Shown: positions 20,116 to 29,432, counted from the stretch's first letter. The stretch: 64,000 nucleotides of DNA from Paenibacillus mendelii (GCF_024498075.1 NZ_JANHOF010000026.1:1-64000); one strand, 5' to 3'. Notes: generated by a model not told the origin, from the letters alone. Program-made: numbers and translations.

Positions 20116-21616
20116 TGCCGGGCCCTCCTACGTTTTTACCTATACTATGAATAGATGAGTGCGTCTTATTCGAGCCAATATCGTCCTCCGACGTGAATTC
20201 CGCCCGAATGCGCAGAACGCGTCGTGTGGAGCTGGAAATTTGCGCGGACGCTCCTCTCCTTACACCGGGAATCCACAGAATATGTCCGTTCGCATCAATC
20301 AGAAGCGGAATACGCTCCCGTCTCGATGGGGCGATTCGATCGTCAACGAACATATCTTGCACTTTTTTTGCGCCGTTTAAACCAAATACTCGCATCCGGT
20401 CGCCAGGACAGCGGTTGCGCACGGTGAGCGGAAACGCCAGCTCATCTGCATCAAACACCGCTTCCATACGTCCGGATCGCATGCTGCCGTCTTCAGGAGC
20501 TTCGAGGGTAAACGTTAAGATGGCATCCGCTTCCGGAACGGCCAGCCGTTTCGTCATCTCCTCTACGCCACAGGCTTCATACTCGTACCTGACCGGCTGA
20601 GCGTCATTCACTTCGGTACCGGTGTGCAAAAAGCGCATGGTATCGTATTCCCTTAAGCATCGGATCCCCCCGCCTACATCAGCGCTCCACGTCGAAGCGG
20701 CACCATCACCAGCAGCCGTTCGTATCGTTTCTACCCCGTCAAAAGAGGTGGTTTCCGTTTCCAATCCCATATAATTTAATATTAGTTTAATCAATCTCCT
20801 TTGTAAAGCGACATGCAGGTCAAGCATCGCTTTGCGGTCGATTTGGCATCCGCCCTGTACAAGCTTGACGTGGCGGCCATATGACGCGCGCGTCTCGGCA
20901 TTCATCCATTCATCCTCAGCAGAGGCAAGCTCTGCCAAACGAACTAACGAATCCGATAGCTGCGGATTGTACTTCGTCAGCGCCGGCAGCACATCAAGAC
21001 GAATTGAATTACGAAAATAATGGCGCTTCGCATTGCTGCTGTCTTCGCTGTATGTCAGATCCCGTTCTTCGCAGTAGCGCAGGATGTCTGATTTGTTCAT
21101 ACGAAGCAGGGGACGGATTAGTTCCACGTTTTTTTCAGTCCGTCGAAGCGAAATGCCGGCCAAGCCGCTCGGGCTTGTCCCCCGTATGATGCGCATTAGC
21201 ACGGTTTCCGCCTGATCATCCGCATGATGGGCGAGTGCGATGCGCGATGCAGCGTATTTCTGGGCGATTTCGTGAAGAAATAAATAGCGCTTCTCACGAG
21301 CCGCCGCTTGCGCGTTCATACGCGTTTCTTCTATAAAAGCAGGTATATCAATAAATGCAGCCTCGAATCGGACACCTAGCCCCTCGGCAAACCTTCGGAC
21401 AGACTCCGCTTCCAGCGCCGATTCTTCACCTCGAAAGCCATGATCGACATGCGCGGCGACAAGCGAAAGGCGCTGTGCCTGGGAAAGACGTTGCAAGATA
21501 TCGAGCAGCGCCGTCGAATCCGGGCCGCCCGATACCGCAACGACGATCGTATCACCCGGCTCCCAAAGCCTCTCCCGGGCCGCGGTATCCGCGACCTCTT
21601 TCATCAGATCCCCCAT
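20105..21616 (-). CDS. tilS: tRNA(Ile)-lysidine synthase
   Basis: Modifies the wobble C of tRNA-Ile(CAU) to lysidine, which is essential for reading AUA. The N-terminal PP-loop SGGPDST lies near residue 30, [13 protein letters not shown] follows, and the C-terminal TilS domain carries [12 protein letters not shown] and [14 protein letters not shown]. At 503 residues it is long, with a 20-residue tail. Starts at 21616 or at the internal ATG five codons later are both possible. Confidence 0.95.
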   Translation of the reverse strand: MGDLMKEVADTAARERLWEPGDTIVVAVSGGPDSTALLDILQRLSQAQRLSLVAAHVDHGFRGEESALEAESVRRFAEGLGVRFEAAFIDIPAFIEETRMNAQAAAREKRYLFLHEIAQKYAASRIALAHHADDQAETVLMRIIRGTSPSGLAGISLRRTEKNVELIRPLLRMNKSDILRYCEERDLTYSEDSSNAKRHYFRNSIRLDVLPALTKYNPQLSDSLVRLAELASAEDEWMNAETRASYGRHVKLVQGGCQIDRKAMLDLHVALQRRLIKLILNYMGLETETTSFDGVETIRTAAGDGAASTWSADVGGGIRCLREYDTMRFLHTGTEVNDAQPVRYEYEACGVEEMTKRLAVPEADAILTFTLEAPEDGSMRSGRMEAVFDADELAFPLTVRNRCPGDRMRVFGLNGAKKVQDMFVDDRIAPSRRERIPLLIDANGHILWIPGVRRGASAQISSSTRRVLRIRAEFTSEDDIGSNKTHSSIHSIGKNVGGPGIAE

Positions 21617-21640
21617 ATGCTTCCTTCTCTCTTCGCTTGG

Positions 21641-22561
21641 CTATGAATTAAGCAGCCAATATATCGTTGTTGCCAGAAGCGCAGCAGATGCTACGAACAG
21701 CCCTTTCATCCAGCTTGGTGCGGGAGTCGCATGCCGCTGCCCAGGCCGATGCATCCATTGCCGCCAGCTGCCGGCTGCTTCCCGGGCATCCTTGAACTCG
21801 CCGTTCAACGCTTGCCGCAGCCAGCCTGTCAGCGGTTTAAGCCGCGGATTCGCATGGGCAAGCTTCAGCAGCTCCTCGGGCATCCGATTCTGCGGCAGCA
21901 GCGAGGCGGTCAGCTGTGCAAGCCGCTGGCTTTCATGCAGCTGAATACAAAGCACCCCGAACGAAAACAGATCATAACGGGCGTCTGCGGTCCGGGAGCC
22001 CGCGTTCCAGTAGCCGCGATCGTAAATCTCGGTAAACTGCCGGACGCTCTTGCCCATCGCGGTTACCCCGCCGTAATCGACCAGCTCTACGCGCCCGTAA
22101 TCGGCGACCATGACGTTCTCCACCTTCACGTCACTGAATGTCCAGCCGCCGTCATGCAGCTCGGCAAGCTTGCCGAGCAGGCTGTAGCCCACCACAGGAA
22201 ACCAATCCATCCCCTGCTTCATCAAATAGTCGGATAAGGTGGCACCCCGTATGTAACGCATAATATAGAATGGATATTCCTTCCCATCCAATGCCCGCAT
22301 ATCGTCGACTTCAACCAAGTACGGTTCTGCGCGAGACCCCTTGCGCTGCTTCGCGATCGACTGCAGGACGTTCACTTCGGACTGCAAATCGACGGTATCT
22401 GCACCTATTTTCATCGCGTACCAGCTGCGCTGGCGCTCCACTAAAAATACTTTGCCATTGGCCCCTTCACCGAGAAGCCGCTCCACGCGGTAGCTATTCC
22501 GCTTCCACTTTCCTTTAATAACCGTGCCCCGCGGAAGGGTCCATTCAAACGACGTAATCAC
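21641..22561 (-). CDS. yabT: YabT-type serine/threonine protein kinase, C-terminal membrane anchor
   Basis: 306-residue Hanks-type kinase with a glycine loop GEGANG (31-36), ATP lysine in YAMK (K51), catalytic loop FSDVKVENV (D144, N149), DYG in place of DFG (162-164), and one C-terminal membrane segment (about 284-304). The usual HRD His and Arg are absent, which is also a feature I associate with B. subtilis YabT, a DNA-activated sporulation kinase that phosphorylates RecA. Order spoIIE-(mraY)-yabS-yabT-tilS matches. GTG start, 17-base overlap with the VWA gene. Confidence 0.88.
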   Translation of the reverse strand: MITSFEWTLPRGTVIKGKWKRNSYRVERLLGEGANGKVFLVERQRSWYAMKIGADTVDLQSEVNVLQSIAKQRKGSRAEPYLVEVDDMRALDGKEYPFYIMRYIRGATLSDYLMKQGMDWFPVVGYSLLGKLAELHDGGWTFSDVKVENVMVADYGRVELVDYGGVTAMGKSVRQFTEIYDRGYWNAGSRTADARYDLFSFGVLCIQLHESQRLAQLTASLLPQNRMPEELLKLAHANPRLKPLTGWLRQALNGEFKDAREAAGSWRQWMHRPGQRHATPAPSWMKGLFVASAALLATTIYWLLNS

Positions 22562-23270
22562 TCATCATCCCGTCCGTTTCGTCATTCTTCCTATTACCAT
22601 AATCGGCTTTTCGGTAAAAATCAATGACATGCATGAGCGCCGGCCCTGTCGGCGTCGTTCCTTTCATCTGCAGCCGAGGCAAGAATTGCGTCATTCCGCC
22701 CACATTCGTCGTCCAGTCGAGATCGAGCGTGCAATCATCACCATATGCCGATCCGGGAAAATGAAACACGGCTATCTCGCTTTGGCCTTGTCTGGCTTGG
22801 AGACTAAGCGCCAGGTCGCGAATGGCTTCCTCCACGGCATGGAGCTTAGGCTTCATACTGGCACTTCCGTCGATAAGCAGCGCCACCCGCAGCTTGCTCG
22901 TCTCACCGAGCTCATCGATCACACGCACCACTTCGCCGCGCTTGTCCGGCGGCAGCGACTCGATCGACGAAGTTCCAAGCACCTGCTGCAGCTCCCGATG
23001 AACGGCTTGTTGAATGGTTTGCGCAACCGTCTTGCGGGTCAGCATCTGAACCGTCTGAGCCAGCTGCCTCGTATTTACAAGCCGGCTGAGTCCGCCGCCC
23101 GCACGAGCCACTTCCTCGATTTCAGCCGATCCGAACTCGCCTAGATCGCCTTGGTCGAGCACGCCGACCACATTAACCGTAATACCTTCCGCCAATGCCT
23201 GCGCTGCGGCTACAACCGGACTTACGCCCACGTTCGAGCAACCGTCTGTGATAAGCAAAATTTGTTTCAC
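22545..23270 (-). CDS. yabS: von Willebrand factor A domain protein (YabS type)
   Basis: 241 residues. It opens with an incomplete Rossmann-like segment (ILLITDGCSN) and carries a VWA/MIDAS domain in the second half with DGSASM and a later TPTGPAL. MIDAS domains bind metal and partner proteins. It corresponds by position to B. subtilis yabS, a sporulation gene of unknown role. It overlaps the kinase gene by 17 bases, so the two products probably work together. The start is GTG, preceded by GGGGGAA. The gene follows a terminator (23507-23533), so it needs its own promoter, which I could not identify with confidence. Confidence 0.82.
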   Translation of the reverse strand: MKQILLITDGCSNVGVSPVVAAAQALAEGITVNVVGVLDQGDLGEFGSAEIEEVARAGGGLSRLVNTRQLAQTVQMLTRKTVAQTIQQAVHRELQQVLGTSSIESLPPDKRGEVVRVIDELGETSKLRVALLIDGSASMKPKLHAVEEAIRDLALSLQARQGQSEIAVFHFPGSAYGDDCTLDLDWTTNVGGMTQFLPRLQMKGTTPTGPALMHVIDFYRKADYGNRKNDETDGMMSDYVV

Positions 23271-23506
23271 GCTTCATTCCCCCAAATTATGGAATCTATC
23301 GCTAGTGTCCCTACCAGCGTGCCCAGATTCAAGAGAATTTAACCGTTTCAAGCGAACAACTCGCTTGTACATTAACCAATCCCGGCCCTTCCGAATCGAT
23401 GCAACAGCCCCGGCTCAATAGACTCTAGTACGCTAACGGCCCGTTCATGGACAAAATTTCGTCTTCCACGTTTTCTAACTGCCTTGGGCCTGATAGGGCC
23501 GCGGGA

Positions 23507-23533
23507 CAAAAAAAAGCCTGCCAACCGGCAGAC
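23507..23533 (-). terminator. terminator of the MraY-like gene
   Basis: Minus-strand 8-bp hairpin (AGTCTGCC, GGTT loop, GGCAGGCT) followed by eight T, 18 bases after the stop codon. It isolates the gene from yabS. In the remaining 23271-23506 gap I see only a small 7-bp hairpin (CAAGCGA/TCGCTTG, near 23350). Confidence 0.85.
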
Positions 23534-23551
23534 TTCGACACCTCACATCCC

Positions 23552-24502
23552 CTAAAAAAGAAACCGCCATAACAGCCAGCTCAGCAGTGCGCAGGCCCAT
23601 GACACCATGCCGAACACGATCACGATCGTATTCTCGCTCCATCCGTACTTCAATCGAAAATGATAATGGATCGGAGCCATTCGAAACAGACGCAGCTTGG
23701 TCTTCTTGTAATACCATACTTGTAAAATAACCGACAGCTGTTCAGCAAAATAAATCAGGAACAAGAGCGGTATAAAGATCTCGACCTTCTCGAGAATGGC
23801 CAGAAAGGATAAGGAGCCTCCAATGGCTAAGGAGCCGGTATCGCCCATGAAGGCTCTTGCCGGAAAAATGTTATATATAAACAATCCGAGCAGACACGCA
23901 ATCATGACCAGGGAGAACGTCTTGACCTCGGGTCGTTCCGATATCATAAAGAAGAAGAAATAGGTCGGAATCGCTACATTGATGAGCAAGCCATCCAATC
24001 CATCGGTAAAATTAATCGCATTGGCCGATCCGACAATAAATAGCATCATCAGAACGACATACAACGAAAGCGGAAGGGCGGCTGAATAGCCTTTGAAAAC
24101 CGTAATGACCGGAGATAATGAGAACTGGTCTATTAGAATGAATAAGAGGATGCCCGTAAACCCAAATTGAAGAACAAGCTTCATCTTGCCCGAGATGCCG
24201 GACGGATCTTGATGCGCCGCTTTCTTATAATCATCCAGAAACCCGACCACGCTGAAGAGAACGAACGTCGAGCTCAGAAACAAGGCAAGGGGGTCCGGAC
24301 GGAACAGGGTCGAGGTAAGCGCGCCGATAAGCAGAATCAATCCCGCCATCAACGGCGTTCCCCGCTTGGCCTGGTGATCAGGAGGCAGCTCCACCCGGAT
24401 CGGCTGCGTCAGCTTCAGGGTCCGCAGCGTGCGTATGAGCACGGGAGTTAGTGCTGCCACAAGAAAGAAGGATAATAGGGTTATACTCCATAATGAATTC
24501 AT
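23552..24502 (-). CDS. MraY-like phospho-sugar transferase (paralogue in the sporulation cluster)
   Basis: Polytopic membrane protein of about 10 TM segments in the MraY/WecA family, which move a phospho-sugar from a UDP-sugar to undecaprenyl phosphate. MraY-type landmarks are DDYKK (90-94), NFTDGLDGL (164-172), FMGDTGS (219-225) and APIHYHF (276-282). The C-terminal motif is of MraY type but His-His-His has become His-Tyr-His. Length 316 is normal. ATG 24502 follows GGAG by 9 bases; an ATG at 24517 is upstream. It lies between spoIIE and yabS, away from any dcw cluster, so it is probably a second MraY-like enzyme. Substrate not known. Confidence 0.82.
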   Translation of the reverse strand: MNSLWSITLLSFFLVAALTPVLIRTLRTLKLTQPIRVELPPDHQAKRGTPLMAGLILLIGALTSTLFRPDPLALFLSSTFVLFSVVGFLDDYKKAAHQDPSGISGKMKLVLQFGFTGILLFILIDQFSLSPVITVFKGYSAALPLSLYVVLMMLFIVGSANAINFTDGLDGLLINVAIPTYFFFFMISERPEVKTFSLVMIACLLGLFIYNIFPARAFMGDTGSLAIGGSLSFLAILEKVEIFIPLLFLIYFAEQLSVILQVWYYKKTKLRLFRMAPIHYHFRLKYGWSENTIVIVFGMVSWACALLSWLLWRFLF

Positions 24503-24631
24503 CCATGGACTCTCCATTCAACATGAATATTAGCTGCCATCATGCCATCATCATCACAGCCCGCCATTGGACAGGCCGATCGTTCATAGTCTATCACATG
24601 GACTGGATGTATGTTCTAAAACTTTACTTAA

Positions 24632-24676
24632 AAGGGAATAAGAGCGCCCTCCTGACCCTTGTCATGGAAGGCGCTC
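24632..24676 (-). terminator. spoIIE terminator
   Basis: Minus-strand hairpin with 11-bp arms (GAGCGCCTTCC and GGAGGGCGCTC, one G-U pair) and a T-rich tail, 28 bases after the spoIIE stop. Confidence 0.85.
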
Positions 24677-24703
24677 CTTGATTGTACGTTATGATGCCAG
24701 GAA

Positions 24704-27199
24704 TCAGCTCACCGTCCTTGGGCGTTCAACCTTAGAGAGGCCCGGCCACCGAAAGGTCGCCCATTCAGGCTGATGCTTCTCCACGCGGGCGACGACGACC
24801 GTCATATCGTCGAGGATTTCGCCTTTGTGATAGCGCACCACGGTCTCCAGGAGAGAGTCGGCAATCTCTTGCGGACTATCCGATTTGATTTCTTGAATGA
24901 CCCGCTTCATCCACAGCTCCTTATTGACGGCATGTCCGGGGGCATCGTAAATACCGTCGGTCATCATGATCAACGTATCGCCAGGCATCAGCTGGACCCG
25001 AATGAGATCGACATCGATTTCCTTCAGAATGCCAACTGGCAGGTTATTCGCCGAGATGGGAATCACCTCGCTGCCCCGCTTGATGAAGCTGGGCGTCGAG
25101 CCAATTTTGAGAAACGTCGTCTTTGCGGTATACATATCGATTAACGCCACATCCACCGTCGCGAACACCTCGTCCGACGACCGCAGCAGCAGCACGGAAT
25201 TAACAGACTTGATGGCAAGCTTCTCATCCATGCCCGATTGAAGCAGCTGCTGCAATATCGTTAGCGCAGTGCTGCTCTCCTGCTTGGCCCTCTCGCCGTT
25301 GCCCATCCCGTCACTGATGGCCACCGCAAATTTGCCATTGCCGAGTTCAACCGTGCTGAAGCTGTCTCCCGACAGCAGGTCTCCTCCCTTGGCCACACCG
25401 GCAATGCCGGTCTCGACCTCATACGCCTTCGCCGAGCCGAATATCACGAGCGCCGGCTCACCGGGTTTATCCGGGAACTGCTCGGACATCACGGCAATCG
25501 ATTCGCCTAAAATATCTGTCAGCAGTGGAGCAATTATTTTTCGGCATTCATCATACCCCTTTCCGAATCTGTGATACACTTCAATTTCAACATTTCCCTC
25601 CTCCAAGTTGACAACATCAATGCCTTGTATGGATAAACCGAGCCCTTCTAGCGCCTCTCGGATCTGCTCTTCTTGTAAATGTAGCTGCTGGCCCTCCCGC
25701 CTAATCTCCCGCGCCAAGTCCTCCATCACCTGCGATACGCCGGACAGCTGCTCGGCCACGAGCACACGGGAATCGTTTAATTGCTTGCGCCAATGCTGGT
25801 CATGCTGGAACAATTCATACTGCTGCTGCATCACGCCCAGCACCTGCTGCGATTTGGAGCAATGGTTGCTCCATTCCTTCGGCACCTCCCTTGGACTCGG
25901 CCGCTTCCCTCCTTCAACGGCGGTCATCATCTCCGTCATCATCTTATACGTCTGATAGAACTTACCGTCCCAGCACAGCTCTTTCTTGTGGCAGGTACTG
26001 CATGTCTTCTCACCTGCCGCGTTCATGAAATGCTCCACAACTTCGTTTCTCTTCTCACTCTCGCTTCTTACTCCGCTCACTTGGCCGAAGCTGCGCGAGA
26101 GCTGCCTGAACACCTCCGAAAATTGCGCCACACGCTGTGCCGTCACATCACGGACCCGCTTGGCGTACTCATACTGTGATTTCACATGCTCTTGCGTCCC
26201 CGGCACGTACTTCGCGATTGTCCGTACAAGGGAGCGTGGTGTAAGCAGAAACAAAGCGACTGCGACAATCGACTCCCAGGTAGATGCCATGACATCCGTC
26301 TGATTGCCGATATAAATAGCTAGAATGGAAGTGCCGAGCAGCATTCCGAAAGCGACTGCCATTTTGCCGCCTTCGCGAAGCAGACCGGCCAGCAGACCGG
26401 CGAATGCCAGCAGGCTCATCTGGACAATCGCGCTCAAGTCCGCCAGGCTCAGTATAAGTCCTGCGACGACGCCGACCGAGGCTCCAAGAGGCGCCCCTCC
26501 GACAAGCGCGAACAGCAGAAGCATATAACGCGACATGATATGTTCAATCGATAAACCATAGACGACCCAACCGACCGCCCCGGTCATCACAGAGGCAAGC
26601 ATGATCATTAGACAAATAATTTCCTCATTCTTGAGCGCCGATGTCCGCCTCGTCATCGTTAACACCGGTACGGCTTGTACGAATACGAGGGTGAGGACGA
26701 AGCCCAGCGCAGCTTCCACCCCGACCATCGTGAGCCGGTACCAGTCTAAGGTGTCCGCGATCACAACACCGAATAACCGGACGACTAAGGTGGATAGAAA
26801 GACAAGGAGCGGCGCATATGATAATTCCGCCCGCTCATAGGCCTCTAATCCTTTCATGAGCAGGAAGACGACGGCGAGCTCCATGGCGACCCAGATCGGA
26901 TCAGGCGCAACGGCCAGCCAGCTGCCCGCCACGATGGACAAGGCTACCGGTAAATAAGCATCTCGCCTTAAGAAATAGACCACTGTAAAGTAAGCAACGG
27001 CAAATGGAGTAAGCGACTCCAATATAACCGCTCGTCCTAATAGAAACCCGACCGCCATCAGCGCGAACGTCCATTTCTTTGCTGATATCAGTTGTACCAC
27101 ACGGCGCGCCATCGCCCAGTCTAATCCTTTGCGAACTGCCGTCTGCACGATGCTTGTCTTCTGAACGCCTGGAAACATAACCACATTGTGCTTGTCCAT
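24704..27199 (-). CDS. spoIIE: stage II sporulation protein E (PP2C phosphatase)
   Basis: Dephosphorylates SpoIIAA to release sigma-F in the forespore and helps build the polar septum. About ten N-terminal membrane segments (residues 40-330) are followed by a central oligomerisation domain with a Cys-rich patch (CSTCHKKELCW) and a C-terminal PP2C domain with DGMGNGERAK and MTDGIYD, whose Asp residues bind metal. At 831 residues it is full length. It has a Spo0A-type promoter at 27240-27272 and its own terminator. Confidence 0.98.
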   Translation of the reverse strand: MDKHNVVMFPGVQKTSIVQTAVRKGLDWAMARRVVQLISAKKWTFALMAVGFLLGRAVILESLTPFAVAYFTVVYFLRRDAYLPVALSIVAGSWLAVAPDPIWVAMELAVVFLLMKGLEAYERAELSYAPLLVFLSTLVVRLFGVVIADTLDWYRLTMVGVEAALGFVLTLVFVQAVPVLTMTRRTSALKNEEIICLMIMLASVMTGAVGWVVYGLSIEHIMSRYMLLLFALVGGAPLGASVGVVAGLILSLADLSAIVQMSLLAFAGLLAGLLREGGKMAVAFGMLLGTSILAIYIGNQTDVMASTWESIVAVALFLLTPRSLVRTIAKYVPGTQEHVKSQYEYAKRVRDVTAQRVAQFSEVFRQLSRSFGQVSGVRSESEKRNEVVEHFMNAAGEKTCSTCHKKELCWDGKFYQTYKMMTEMMTAVEGGKRPSPREVPKEWSNHCSKSQQVLGVMQQQYELFQHDQHWRKQLNDSRVLVAEQLSGVSQVMEDLAREIRREGQQLHLQEEQIREALEGLGLSIQGIDVVNLEEGNVEIEVYHRFGKGYDECRKIIAPLLTDILGESIAVMSEQFPDKPGEPALVIFGSAKAYEVETGIAGVAKGGDLLSGDSFSTVELGNGKFAVAISDGMGNGERAKQESSTALTILQQLLQSGMDEKLAIKSVNSVLLLRSSDEVFATVDVALIDMYTAKTTFLKIGSTPSFIKRGSEVIPISANNLPVGILKEIDVDLIRVQLMPGDTLIMMTDGIYDAPGHAVNKELWMKRVIQEIKSDSPQEIADSLLETVVRYHKGEILDDMTVVVARVEKHQPEWATFRWPGLSKVERPRTVS

Positions 27200-27239
27200 A
27201 ATATTAAAACACCACCATTCCCGAGTTAGTGTGGTTCTA

Positions 27240-27272
27240 ATTATAGGAGCAGGATTTCATAAAGTTTGTCAG
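27240..27272 (-). promoter_or_regulatory. Spo0A-dependent sigma-A promoter of spoIIE
   Basis: Minus-strand -35 CTGACA (27267-27272) and perfect -10 TATAAT (27240-27245) separated by 21 bp. An over-long 21-22 bp spacer is the known hallmark of the Spo0A-activated spoIIE and spoIIG promoters of B. subtilis. A 0A-like box (TTTGTCAGA on the plus strand, 27265-27273) overlaps the -35. Confidence 0.8.
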
Positions 27273-27298
27273 AAGGCGTAACCCGCTCTAAAGTTTTT

Positions 27299-27307
27299 TC
27301 CGACAAA
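27299..27307 (-). promoter_or_regulatory. 0A box upstream of spoIIE
   Basis: TTTGTCGGA on the minus strand, one change from the Spo0A box TTTGTCGAA, about 30 bp upstream of the spoIIE -35. With the box overlapping the -35 it makes a plausible Spo0A activation site. Confidence 0.55.
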
Positions 27308-27675
27308 CAAGCAAGCGCTTTCGAAGAGTTGTCGCTTGGGCGCGGCCTCATGGCACACATGGCTTTGAGGATGCTGGGGACGGTCTCTCCGACCTATCGT
27401 TCAACAAAAACTGTTACAGCTGCAGCGGTCCATTCGGGGCGAAACGCCGTCCGAACCTGTCGGGAATGGTGGAGAAGACAAGAAAAGTTTTTGATTTAGG
27501 GGGGAATATTCGAGGTAAATGAGAATATAATTTTACATTCGGGTCCTTTTTAGCCGGTACAAGCAAACCATTCCTATATAAATCATATCCTTCGCATACG
27601 AAGTCATCCTATTCATCGACATTCGGATTGTCGTCTTCCGGTGCTGCAAGGCTGGAAGCTCTCGATTGGACATAG
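27308..27675. other. spoIIE-yabR intergenic stretch without a recognised gene
   Basis: About 370 bases with no convincing coding region, tRNA or strong hairpin on either strand. Short open frames here (27266-27499 plus, 27533-27721 minus) cross a promoter or a terminator and have no clear Shine-Dalgarno site or family resemblance. Confidence 0.5.
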
Positions 27676-27703
27676 AAAAGGCAGAGCCTGCATGGCTCTG
27701 CCT
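27676..27703 (-). terminator. yabR terminator
   Basis: Perfect 10-bp minus-strand hairpin (AGGCAGAGCC, ATGCA loop, GGCTCTGCCT) followed by T-rich sequence, 15 bases after the yabR stop. Confidence 0.85.
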
Positions 27704-27717
27704 GTATATTCTATTCA

Positions 27718-28287
27718 TCAAACGCGCTTCGCGCCGCGTCCGCCTCGTTTACCTTCAGTGTTCTTCTTCAGGGAGGAAATGCGCTCTTCACTATCTTTCA
27801 GGAAGCGGGACACTTTATCCTCGAAGGACGGTTTGCCATAGGCCGGTTTACCCGACTGCGATTTGAATGGACGTCCGCCACCACCGCCGCCGCTCGGTCC
27901 ACGATTGAATCCGCCGCCGCCACCACCACTTGGTCCGCGGTTGAAGCTACCACCACCACCGCCGCTACCGCCGCCGCTTGGTCCACGGTCGCGATTAAAA
28001 CCGCCGCCGCTTGGTCCGCGATCGCGCTGAGGCGGTGCAGAACCTTCAGGCCGGTCGATGGCTTGCTTAATCGAAAGTCCGATCTTCCCGTCTTTATCAA
28101 CATTAATGACCTTCACTGTAACGACATCTTCCAGCTTCAAATGGTCTTTAACATCCTTGACGTAATTATCGGCAATTTCTGAGATGTGAACGAGCCCCGT
28201 GACACCCCCCGACAAATCGACGAATGCTCCGAAATGCGTAATGCCTGTCACCTTGCCCTCTAACTTGGCGCCCACTTCAATTGCCAT
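27718..28287 (-). CDS. yabR: S1-domain RNA-binding protein with glycine-rich RGPSGGG repeats
   Basis: 189 residues: an S1 RNA-binding domain (about 1-75, with GITHFGAFVDL and GLVHISEI) and then a low-complexity tail holding four RGPSGGG units within runs of glycine, followed by a basic C-terminus. By position (after divIC) it is B. subtilis YabR, which is shorter. The Gly-Arg tail resembles RGG-type RNA-binding regions and has probably expanded by repeat slippage. The role is presumably ribosome- or mRNA-associated. Confidence 0.88.
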   Translation of the reverse strand: MAIEVGAKLEGKVTGITHFGAFVDLSGGVTGLVHISEIADNYVKDVKDHLKLEDVVTVKVINVDKDGKIGLSIKQAIDRPEGSAPPQRDRGPSGGGFNRDRGPSGGGSGGGGGSFNRGPSGGGGGGFNRGPSGGGGGGRPFKSQSGKPAYGKPSFEDKVSRFLKDSEERISSLKKNTEGKRGGRGAKRV

Positions 28288-28453
28288 AGATAAAAATGTT
28301 CCTCCCTAACCGTTATGAGAAGCAGTTCATGCTTCAATGGAAAAGACTCTGAGCGATTATATGACGTGAATGCCTCTAAAATGCGATTCCTATCGTGATT
28401 ATAACCGAACCAGAGAAGCAAGGTCAACAGACGTATACCCGATTGCGAGCCTA

Positions 28454-28762
28454 TTACTTGACCCGAATCGGCTTCTCGCCCTCTCTAACCAAGTTCAAAT
28501 CTTTCGTTGCCAATTGCGCAATATATTCAGGATCGTTCAAACGGTCAACCTGCAATTGCAGTTCGTCCATTTGTTTGTTCGCTTCCTCGATTTTCTGTTG
28601 GACCTCGGCTAACCGAAGCTCAGCATCTCCCTGTTTTCCCACCTGGGTATATAGCGTATAAAGCGCCCAGCCCATGAATAGCGCGACAATAACAAACCAG
28701 ATCTTCAGCCGGCGTTTCGTGCCTTCGTATACGTTTGTTTTGTTCGGTTGCGCTGCGGCCAT
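28454..28762 (-). CDS. divIC: cell-division initiator DivIC (FtsB-like)
   Basis: 102-residue bitopic protein with a short cytoplasmic N-terminus, one membrane segment (about 22-42) and an extracytoplasmic coiled coil (about 45-80) typical of the septum initiator family. It partners with FtsL and DivIB at the division septum. Its order after yabP-yabQ and before yabR matches B. subtilis. Confidence 0.93.
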   Translation of the reverse strand: MAAAQPNKTNVYEGTKRRLKIWFVIVALFMGWALYTLYTQVGKQGDAELRLAEVQQKIEEANKQMDELQLQVDRLNDPEYIAQLATKDLNLVREGEKPIRVK

Positions 28763-28799
28763 AGCTCATGGACCTCCTGACGTCAAAGTATGATCGTCA

Positions 28800-29432
28800 T
28801 TACCCGTCTTTGGATCGTTTGAAAACATACTTCCAACATTTAATTATAAACCGGGTAACTTTATCGCCTCGTTCCTTCAAACGCCATCGCGCGGCAAGCG
28901 GTCTCAACCAACTTGTCATCCATCTGCCGACAGGTTGAACGATTGGCCTGGTCATCCATCGGACCAGCACCCAAAGCGGACGAAGCAATTGTAACACAAT
29001 TCTAATTAGGAATATAGTAAATGCAAGTAAAAATGCAAGAATCACCTTCGCAAGTTTATAAAGGAGCTGCAGCGGCCGAATGATAAGGAGTACGAAAGCC
29101 CGTATCATAAATTGAATAATCGCCCGGGTCGCTTGGATGATCCCATGCACCAGCCTGACGACAATCCGGCTAAACAGCCAATAATAACAGCCGATACCAA
29201 GCAGCAGCCCCAGAAATACGTATGTCCGCACCTCGCCCTCGTTGCTTGCGGACAGCACTTGAAACACGATGACCGTCGCCGCGATCCAATAAAGCAGATC
29301 GAATACGGGAATCCACCAGCGGTTGACCTTCAGCTCGTCCGACACGACACGGTAGCCGTCGAACACGACCCCCATGCCGATGCCCGACAGCAGCATCATC
29401 GCCATTGTCAACCACTGCACGCTCAGGCTCAC
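28800..29432 (-). CDS. yabQ: spore cortex biosynthesis protein YabQ
   Basis: 210-residue membrane protein with TM segments at about 7-25, 45-62, 68-86 and 105-145, and a basic C-terminal tail. In B. subtilis YabQ sits in the outer forespore membrane and is needed for cortex formation. It overlaps yabP by 4 bases. The N-terminal half (GVVFDGYRV, WWIPVFDLLYWI) is the family-conserved part. The basic tail is longer than I would expect. Confidence 0.92.
   Translation of the reverse strand: MSLSVQWLTMAMMLLSGIGMGVVFDGYRVVSDELKVNRWWIPVFDLLYWIAATVIVFQVLSASNEGEVRTYVFLGLLLGIGCYYWLFSRIVVRLVHGIIQATRAIIQFMIRAFVLLIIRPLQLLYKLAKVILAFLLAFTIFLIRIVLQLLRPLWVLVRWMTRPIVQPVGRWMTSWLRPLAARWRLKERGDKVTRFIIKCWKYVFKRSKDG

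Noticed and set aside
27266-27499. 77-codon plus-strand frame
   Set aside because: It starts within the spoIIE -35 region, lacks a ribosome site and resembles no family.
27533-27721. 62-codon minus-strand frame after yabR
   Set aside because: It overlaps the yabR stop and terminator and has no ribosome site.
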